Source of the DNA: Prionace glauca
Taxonomy: Eukaryota; Chordata; Chondrichthyes; Carcharhiniformes; Carcharhinidae
NCBI GenBank assembly: GCA_037974335.1
Contig: CM075760.1
Coordinates: forward strand, 6,755,432 to 6,819,431
Reading direction: 5' to 3'
DNA length: 64,000 bases
Shown: piece by piece, positions 57,061 through 64,000 of the stretch
Numbering within the stretch: the stretch's first letter is position 1
How the letters are laid out: every line of letters begins with the position of its first letter
Notes under the pieces: generated by a model
Database searches by the model: none
Told to the model about the DNA's origin: nothing
Seen by the model: the letters and a program-made list of their open reading frames with translations, nothing else
Program-made: the position numbers and the translations under genes

Positions 57061-57679
57061 GGTGGCGAGGTGAAGAACACACCTCAGTAGCCAAAAGACT
57101 GCAAAGCGGTTTCGAACCCAAAACTTCTTGTCCAGAAGACCTTCAGTGCTGGGTCTTCCGTAATTCACTTACAAGCTCTTGCTCTAAATATACTGAGGTT
57201 TGTGGTGTGAAGACGCACAGATATTTCCTGTAACTCCAGCTGTCACCTGTTACAGGGGGAACTGACGGTTCTACAAGGTTTAACGAAAGCGGACGTCATC
57301 AGTGAATCAATGATCCTCTATGTTGTTCTCGAATATTGTTACATGATATCGCTGGGTTTATATTGCAGCTTATTATGGGTTTTATTACATCAATGTTACT
57401 TTTCTATATCTGATACCTTTATTATTGTTTTTAGTTTTCTCCATTTGTTGCTTGATATTGATACAAGATCATTTGTCTCAGTTTTCTGATGAGTCATGGA
57501 GTAATTTGTATATTTCCAATGTGGGTTTTTCTGCAAGTTCTATTGTTAGAAGCAATAAACTATATTGTTTTAATTCCATCATATAACTCACAAGAAGAAC
57601 ATTTTCTATCGATATGGCTTGAAACATACTCTGTTCTAAAGACCACGGGATGGTTGGCTCCACAGTCCCCATGTCGAGT

Positions 57680-57988
57680 GAGTTATTTTGCAGGCTTTGC
57701 ATCTCTCTGTTTCACTGTGTCTCACTGCACTGTATTCACCGCAGCATCACACAGTTCGACCGTGTTAACAGTGAGACCGGTGGATCCTTTCTCATTGTCC
57801 ACACATACTTTAAATCTTCCCTCAGTTGTTTCATCTCTGAATATGGAAACGAGATACTCTGGAGATTGATCGGTACCAAAATACAAACTCATTCCCAGTA
57901 ACAGTAATATTGTGATGAAGAGAGATGGTCTGTCCTTGATTTACCCGATATATCGATATCTGAAATGTCTTCGAGTGACAAGATACAG
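57680..57988 (-). pseudogene. TCR V pseudogene (psi-V10)
   Basis: The minus strand, from an acceptor TTTTCACAG at 57989, encodes HSKTFQISIYRVNQGQTISL, where the first Cys is replaced by His, then NEFVFWYRSISRVSRFHIQR and a stop. V sequence continues in other frames (LTVNTVELCDAAV). A heptamer CACAGTG (57713-57719) is followed 23 bp later by a poor nonamer. Loss is certain; the V identity rests on the FWYR core and the signal. Confidence 0.75.
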
Positions 57989-58381
57989 CTGTGAAAACAA
58001 GAACAAAATTAATATAAAGATACATACTGGGATAATTAAATAAAGTTCTTACGGATACTGGCAAAAGAAAGTTAACTATCAGTCTATCCACCTATCTGTC
58101 TGCATCTGACTCTGAATATCTCTACCTCTTATCAATCTGTCTATTTACCTATCTTTTTCTAGAATATTTATTTAGATAATTGACAGACAGATTTTTCTGC
58201 CTGTCTCTTTAATTTGCTTTTGGAACAACGAAACAGTTTTTTTTTTAAGATTTAATATGCTTCGATAATCTGCATCTTTAATGGTAGAACATTAAATGTG
58301 GGAAAGTAACATTCAAGAACATCAACGGCATTTCTGATTTGCAGAAAACTTAAAAGTGCAGCGGGGACACAGCAGTGAACA

Positions 58382-58700
58382 GGATATTGTACAGGGGGAT
58401 CCGCTCTTTGTCTCACTGTGTCAGCTTCGCACAGAGATACATTCGGAGAACAGAACCGTCGTCTCATCTATAGAAATGGTGTAGGAATTCTTTACTCGGT
58501 CAAAGGACAGTGTGTAACTTCCTTTGGTCGAATTCCCCTGGTAAATGGAGGCGATAAATGTCGGAGGTCCTCTCAGTGTTTGCCTGTACCAGGCTACTGC
58601 ATCGCCTGTAGCAACAGAGAGCTGACACCTGAGTTCAACTCGCTCCTCTTCCCGAGACACGACCTGCTCAGGATGGGAGCTCTGATCCTCACACTGCTAA
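58382..58700 (-). pseudogene. Atypical V pseudogene (psi-V11)
   Basis: Minus strand: SHPEQVVSREEERVELRCQL, then VATGDAVAWYRQTLRGPPTF and IASIYQGNSTKGSYTLSFDR. A single-base frame change follows in framework 3; in the other frame MYLCAKL leads to heptamer CACAGTG (58414-58420), a 23-bp spacer and nonamer ACAATATCC. The AWYRQ core, IASIYQGN CDR2 and long framework 3 are unlike the GDSV group, so it may come from a delta-like or otherwise divergent V family. No leader exon was found upstream. Confidence 0.75.
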
Positions 58701-58992
58701 GTGCTTTCTTTTTCAATGTCTTCCACTTCTTTTTCAATAATTTCCTCATTTTCTGTCCACTTCTCTATGAAGATTCAACTTTTCTAATTCCAATTGCTGC
58801 TCACTCATTCCGGCTTCCGTGTCCCTTCTCCCTTCTCCATCTCTGTTTTCATCTACCTTCATTTCTGACGGAATGTTAATCAGTAGATTCTATATTTTAT
58901 TTTGCGTTGCTTTCATTTCGTTTGTTAATGGGCTTTTTATTATAATTCCACCACTCTACCGATACTCCAGGATGTCTCTCGCAGTCGGTGCA

Positions 58993-59031
58993 GGTTTTTG
59001 TATGGGACCTCCCTGTGTTTGTCACACTGTG
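58993..59031 (-). other. 23-bp-spacer recombination signal of V12
   Basis: Minus strand: perfect heptamer CACAGTG (59025-59031), 23-bp spacer, perfect nonamer ACAAAAACC (58993-59001). Confidence 0.95.
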
Positions 59032-59364
59032 GCTCACGGCACAGAGATAGGTGGCGGTGTCTGTAACTCCGGCATCTCTCACAGTCAGGGCGCTGAATTT
59101 GTTGCCTCCGCCGATTGAGGCAGTGATCCTCTGGCTTTCATCGGATTCTCTTGTGGCCATCACCAGATACTGCGGTGGCTGATTCGGGGACTGTCTGTAC
59201 CAATACAAGATGCTAAAATCAGTGGCCGTGGTACAGTTCATGGATACGGTTCCCCCTTCGCTGACAACCTTCCGCCGAGGGAGCTGCGTCACCTCATCTG
59301 CTCCATTCACCCCAGTGCAGGTCAGAGTGAAAAACAGCAAAGAGAATCTGTGAATTCGGAGCAT
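59032..59364 (-). CDS. Intronless T-cell receptor V segment (V12)
   Basis: One uninterrupted exon codes for both signal peptide and V domain. From ATG 59364, MLRIHRFSLLFFTLTCTGVN runs directly into GADEVTQLPRRKVVSEGGTV with no room for an intron. Another in-frame ATG at 59397 could add eleven residues. First Cys in SMNCTTAT, core ILYWYRQSPNQPPQYLV, end VTDTATYLCAV, then a fully consensus 23-bp-spacer signal. All V landmarks are intact, so it looks usable. Every other V with a traceable leader in this window has a split leader. The joined form could come from loss of the intron, perhaps by reverse transcription of a spliced germline (unrearranged) V transcript, which would keep the recombination signal. 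No poly-A tract or target duplication was recognised to prove that. Family is TRAV/TRDV-like and distinct from the GDSV group. Confidence 0.88.
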
Positions 59365-60009
59365 TTTACAGATCACATGAAACTTCTGTTGAAACAATTG
59401 TCCAGGGAGTTCAGTGTAGAATTAGAATATGGATCTAATCACAAGGATTAATAAGGATTCACAAACGCGCTCCAATTACAACTGAGGCGTCCCTCTGTCG
59501 ACCTGATGAAAGAAGCTGAGACTCGCTCACGGATATCGATTCTACTGGAATCTGACATAGAGAACTGAAGCCGGAATAAATAAACCCCATCAGTAACCCC
59601 ATGTTTCCGATTGCAAATCTCGTCCCACGTGTCTACCTAGGAAACTATTTCGTCCGATCAGAACATTGACTGAACCCAGCTCAGGGTGAATCCATTCACT
59701 GGCAGCCAGCTCACCAACTACTAACCCCACAGAACCACCCCGGACACAGGGAAATGCAGTGAGAACCTCCCGAGACACGGCAGGCAGCAAAATATACAGG
59801 ATGAAGTTTGGAAATTTTGTCTTCAAATATCCAACTCCCCCTTATGCAGAGTGACAATGAGGCATTTGGGTTGTTTGGGGACTATTCCTAACGGGGAACT
59901 GTGAATCAAACACATTTCATATTGACTTTCATTATATAAACATGGTTTAAAACTGAACTAAATATTCAGTCTGTCTGATCTATTTCCGTTCGGACACTTT
60001 TTTTTCCAG

Positions 60010-60323
60010 GTCTGAGCCATGGCGATTCTATCACTCAGTCGCTATCCTCAGAATTAGAGGCGGAAGGAGAAACAGTGACTTTATTTGTATTTATAATGTA
60101 ACAATAAGCAAGTACAATTTATACTGGTACCGGCAACATCCAGATACAAAGCCCCTGTTTATATTGAAGAAAAACTCGATATTTGGTGAAGATATATCCG
60201 TTTCTTTGGAGAGTTTCAGGCACCGAGTAAATTCATCAATTTGACGGGTATGTAGCTGATTGACGCTGTGCTATCGCTGGGACTCACAGTGATGGAAAGG
60301 AATCTGACTGTTGTACAAAGACT
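60010..60323 (+). pseudogene. TCR V pseudogene (psi-V13)
   Basis: Plus strand, acceptor TTTTTTTCCAG ending 60009, then LSHGDSITQSLSSELEAEGE. A one-base loss before the first Cys shifts the frame; the V continues as CIYNVTISKYNLYWYRQHPD in another frame. The 3' part of framework 3 is damaged and the second Cys is gone. The signal survives: heptamer CACAGTG (60285-60291), 23-bp spacer, nonamer ACAAAGACT. Related to the V1/V3 group. Confidence 0.82.
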
Positions 60324-60728
60324 GTATTTAAATATAGTTGAAACCCTATTTTCTGCGGGTTGCACAAAATCGCGGGCAGATACAACACCAATGTGACTGT
60401 CAACCACACAAGAGGTCTCATTAACCTGGGATCAACCCAAGTGTGTCCAGTTTCCTGCTACGTCAGCCATTATGTCTCTATGAGTCTGTGAGATCTCTCA
60501 GTAGTGAGCTGGCTGATATTCAAAGAAAACAACTCGAGCTGGGCTGCTTTCAGCATCTCGATAGGGAAACGGGTGCACTTTTCCAGATGGGGTTGATGGA
60601 ATGAAACCCTTCTCTGTAAATTAGCAGCTGCAAATTCTGGGTTACTCATAGCAACACAAACGTTCCAGCATTAAGGAAACATTCTGAAGTTTATTGGGGG
60701 AATTCTATTCTCAATATATATTTTAAAG

Positions 60729-61260
60729 GTAGTAAGAAGTCTCTCAACACCAGTGGAGAGACCATGCAGACGCTACGACAACGAATGAACACCGCTCGAT
60801 AATCACCAGGTAGGAGTGTTCCCTTCCTATTGGTGAACACTTTAGCAGTCACGGGCATTCAGCCTCTGATCTTCTGGTAAGCGTTCTCCAAGGTGGCCTC
60901 CATGACACACGACAACATAGAATCGCTGAGCAGAAACTGACAGCCAAATTCCGCACACATGAGGACTCAACCGGGATCTTGGTCCATGTCATACTATCTG
61001 TAACTCCCACGACTTGCCTGGGCTTGCAAAATCTCACTAACTATCCTGTCTGGAGACAATACACACCCCTTTAACTTGTGTTTGGCCCTCTCTCCACTCA
61101 CACTGCCTGTAACTTTGAGACTTGATTACATGTGAAGATCGCATTCCAACCATTATCTTGTAAATTGAGTTTGTGTCTGTATATGACCTCTTTCTCCACA
61201 TCGTATTTTAAAGGTCACAGTCACTTCCGTGTGAAATTTCCTCGTTGTGTATACACTTTC
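60729..61260 (+). repeat. Penelope-like retroelement 3' end, older copy
   Basis: It starts with AGTAAGAAGTCTCTCAACACC (terminal motif), then a decayed GIY-YIG-like tail (QSRHSASDLL-type region at 60840-60990) and part of the 3' tail to about 61200. It aligns with 52788-53200 and 4453-4830. Clearly fossil. Confidence 0.65.
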
Positions 61261-61559
61261 TCTGAAGCAGCTAAACTCTCGGATCAAATAAACCCAGAGA
61301 ACAGGCCGTGATAAAAAGACTTCAGAACCTGATGGGGTTGAGTTGCTGAATACTTGACAGGCACGGAAACTGGATCAAAAGACAATTGCTAAACAAAAGA
61401 GATCAGAGAAATATAAGAAGATCAGCGAGCTCAACTGCGTTGAAATTAAGTAATATAATTCGTCAAATGTTCCTTTCCTCTTGTTGAGGTTGTGTTCTGC
61501 ACTGATGTTTCAGGAAGGCACATGTGATTCTCTCAGTGTAAGGTGAATCTGTTCATCGG

Positions 61560-62026
61560 TGTGAGCGCTCCCTCTGGTGGCAGCTCACTGGAACTCCCAG
61601 TCTGGGGTTTTGTTCGATCGACAGCAGTGGTCCAGAAATACACCGCGTTGCCAGAGAGAAGAGCCCCGGATTATTTAAAAAGAGCAGTTTTGTTTCCCTT
61701 GTGCAAACAGTAGAAAGTCTGGCAAATCTTGAGATAAGTATCCGCACTGCATTCTTATTGAGTATAAAGACCTGGATGTACCAGAACAGAATTGGTTCAC
61801 GGCATGTTGTTGACTAACCACAGTCCGGTATTGTGCTCTGTCCTTCCTGAATTGTTAATTCAGAAGGAGCCTGGACAACGAATCATAACTATTGGTTCTT
61901 GTAACACAAGTACAGACTGTTCCAAAAGTCAGAAATTAAACACAACTCCTAAATAACACACTGACTGTACAGAGACTCAACACACAACAAGAACATTATT
62001 ATCAGTGAGGGATAAGGGGAATACAT
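61560..62026 (-). pseudogene. TCR V pseudogene related to V6 (psi-V14)
   Basis: The minus strand matches the V6 unit. A leader-like exon starts at ATG 62026 (MYSPYPSLIIMFLL) with a damaged donor. V-exon sequence begins near 61895 (TTACAAGAACCAATAG), and then comes heavily decayed framework sequence with stops. No proper 23-bp-spacer signal remains, although an ACAAAACCC-like nonamer is visible. The upstream flank (62061-62220) also matches 50480-50640, which shows duplication of the whole unit. Confidence 0.72.
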
Positions 62027-62484
62027 GGTAATTCTTTCGAGTTCTTTCTTTCGAGAAAATACAGGTTATTCTCGATGTGTTGATTCTTCCAATCTAATAC
62101 ACAGTGTATCCCAGGTCAGAAACTGGCTTCATTTACTCAGAAACTGAGGCCGTTTTTCAGGGGTATGCCTGGAAGTTCTGTCAGTACCGATCGAAGTGGC
62201 TCACCAATAAATGAGAGTCAGAAATAATTATTTAGTCTCACTGTTCCTCTTTCTCTTTCTGACATCTTCAGGGTTCCACCTTCTTTCTTCTGGCCTCTGT
62301 CTCTATCGTCCTGCCATTCTTTTCGAAGTGCCATGAAAATGCAGAGTTTAGAAAATGTAACTTGTCTGAGAATGTCATTTCAAAAATTCCCCTTAAAAAT
62401 ACTTTGTTAATAGTAAAATTTCTCAATGTTTCACTGATTAAAAACTCCAACATTACTGTTCCGCATTATAAACATCTGCTTCAT

Positions 62485-62600
62485 TATTATAGAACCCTAC
62501 AGTGAAGAAACAGGCCCTTCGGCCCATCGAGTCTGCACCGAACACAATCCCACCCAGACCCTATTCCCATATCCCTACACATCCCTCCACATCCCTATTA
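62485..62600 (-). repeat. HE1-type SINE, tail only
   Basis: ATAGAACCCTACAGTGAAGA then TTCGGCCCATCGAGTCTGCA is the reversed 3' tail. It breaks off after about 110 bp. Confidence 0.8.
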
Positions 62601-64000
62601 TATCTTTCTTTTACAGATCAAGTGATGGATTGAATTTTGGACGCTGCAGATTTCCTTCAGCTGATTTGTATGGCTCATATATAATATTTCCTCATGGTGG
62701 CTCTACCAGTAAATTTCTCTCAGTTTATCGTTCTGAATCTGTAACTGAAGCAACATTAGATGTTATTTCAGTTTTCAGTGTGAAACGTAGGAGGCATTTT
62801 TTGTTATAATGTAATTATGGTGAATAGTTTCCCCATAGTTTCAATATCATGTATAAATAAGAAACGTTTCTCTTTCCTCATTCTTAATTACTCTTTCTTT
62901 AAGGTCCTGTTTTCAGTTTCTGATGTATGTAACCGATGTACAAATATTGACGGATTCCATGTGTATGTGTTCTGTTCTCAATGTGAAGCTCAATCGTTAT
63001 ATTCACTTTTCTAACTTTAAAAAATAATGTCGCAATAAAATATTCTCTGATTTTTGTAAAATAAATACTGAATGAAAATTTAACCATCTCTGGTTTGGCT
63101 TAATTCCGTTTTCCAATTCGCACCAACTCCGCTCCATTTTCCCTATTATACGGTTCCCCCCCTTTCCCAGACAGGCATGTCCTCCCAGTCATGTGTGGGA
63201 TGCGGTTGAACTCAAAGGCGTTCAATGGAAGAGTCGCTCCGCCATCCAGTGGCCAATCTGTGTAAAGACACCTTCATCTCCGCCTTTTTTATGATGGAAC
63301 CCAGGGACTGAATGAACGAAGAATGAGGAGAACCTCGGCGATTTCCCTCATAAACCGGTCTGTTGCTGACCGAGTTTCAACTAATTCTAAAAAGCAATGG
63401 CTCTGCTTCATCAGAGGCCGATGCAGGGTAGTGTGTGGCAGAAGATAGTTTCCTTTACACTGCCCCTTAAATACACTATCAGAGTCGCTGCAGCATGGAT
63501 TAACAGGGTGAACCTCTCTATATTTCGTCCGATGAAATACTTACAAGGTAGGCATGCCACAACTAGATACATAACATATACAGAGCAGAGGTGCAAACCA
63601 TGAGGTGAAACCAAGAGACTGGGGTGTGTTTCACATAAGCACATTCTAGATTATAAATTTTCAAATTATGACGAGTGTTGTGGGATAATTTGAGATGACC
63701 AATACTGTCTTTAACTACAGACAAAACGCACGAGGCAGATGTCTCTGTGTAAGGACGAAACATTTATTTAAAACAAAAACACAAAAAGCAGCTGCTTGGA
63801 GATGACCAAAAAGGTTATGTGGCTCTGGAGCAGAGCGGCAGAACCTTTCCGATGCATCGAACATGTACCACCAATAACAGGTCAATTATAGATTTTCGTA
63901 CCGATCATTTCGGCCTCATATTAGTTTAAACATCAATTACGTTCAGTTAACATATATCGATAATAATTCCTGACAAGTTGTTCAGCCAATCGCATTTTAC
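62601..64000. other. Right end of the window, no gene recognised
   Basis: AT-rich sequence to about 63100, then mixed sequence. No V exon, recombination signal or RNA gene was found. Short open frames lack homology. Confidence 0.4.

Overview
This window looks like the genome of an elasmobranch, most likely a shark. It is a vertebrate gene landscape packed with tRNA-derived SINEs that carry a CR1-like tail (the HE1 type described in elasmobranchs), CR1-like LINE fragments and Penelope-like retroelement ends. It also holds C2H2 zinc-finger genes and germline T-cell-receptor V segments. No bacterial, phage or CRISPR signal was seen. All calls come from reading the sequence; no database was searched.

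Left part (1 to about 25 kb): a young C2H2 zinc-finger cluster. Five family members are visible. The 5' end of one lies at 1-359 (minus), an intact ten-finger gene at 3141-3983 (plus), a thirteen-finger array with a frame break at 8819-9912 (minus), a ten-finger array with a frame break at 15292-16133 (minus), and an intact ten-finger gene at 23862-24704 (plus). They are arranged head to head around GC-rich promoters full of CCAAT boxes (about 0.9-1.26, 11.28-11.85 and 20.94-21.53 kb). A fourth promoter copy (4.09-4.45 kb) and the plus side of the 11.3 kb promoter have no finger array. Introns and spacers are filled by nested LINEs, SINEs and Penelope-like ends.

Middle (about 25 to 29.7 kb): mostly interspersed repeats. 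A weak trace of sequence otherwise found beside a V pseudogene at 57.5 kb suggests the receptor locus begins near 26.2 kb.

Right part (29.7 to 64 kb): a V-segment cluster, best read as T-cell receptor alpha/delta (TRAV/TRDV-like). Seven V segments look usable: 29870-30443 (+), 35871-36883 (-), 38624-39087 (-), 50005-50442 (-), 51534-52014 (-), 54801-55709 (+) and 59032-59364 (-). Each is followed by a recombination signal with an exact 23-bp spacer. Seven further V pseudogenes or fragments lie among them. Orientation is mixed, so joining to one J-C cluster would need both deletion and inversion. No D, J or C element was recognised. Embedded between the V segments are an Asn and a Lys tRNA gene, three decayed tRNA copies, and a CpG-rich block at 47.2-47.84 kb that ends in four 33-bp repeats carrying YY1-like and RFX-half-site-like motifs.

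Most interesting points: a V segment whose signal peptide and V domain form one uninterrupted exon (59032-59364), the YY1/RFX-like repeat array and the tRNA genes inside a receptor V cluster, the head-to-head zinc-finger promoter modules, and a hammerhead-like motif in the Penelope-like ends.
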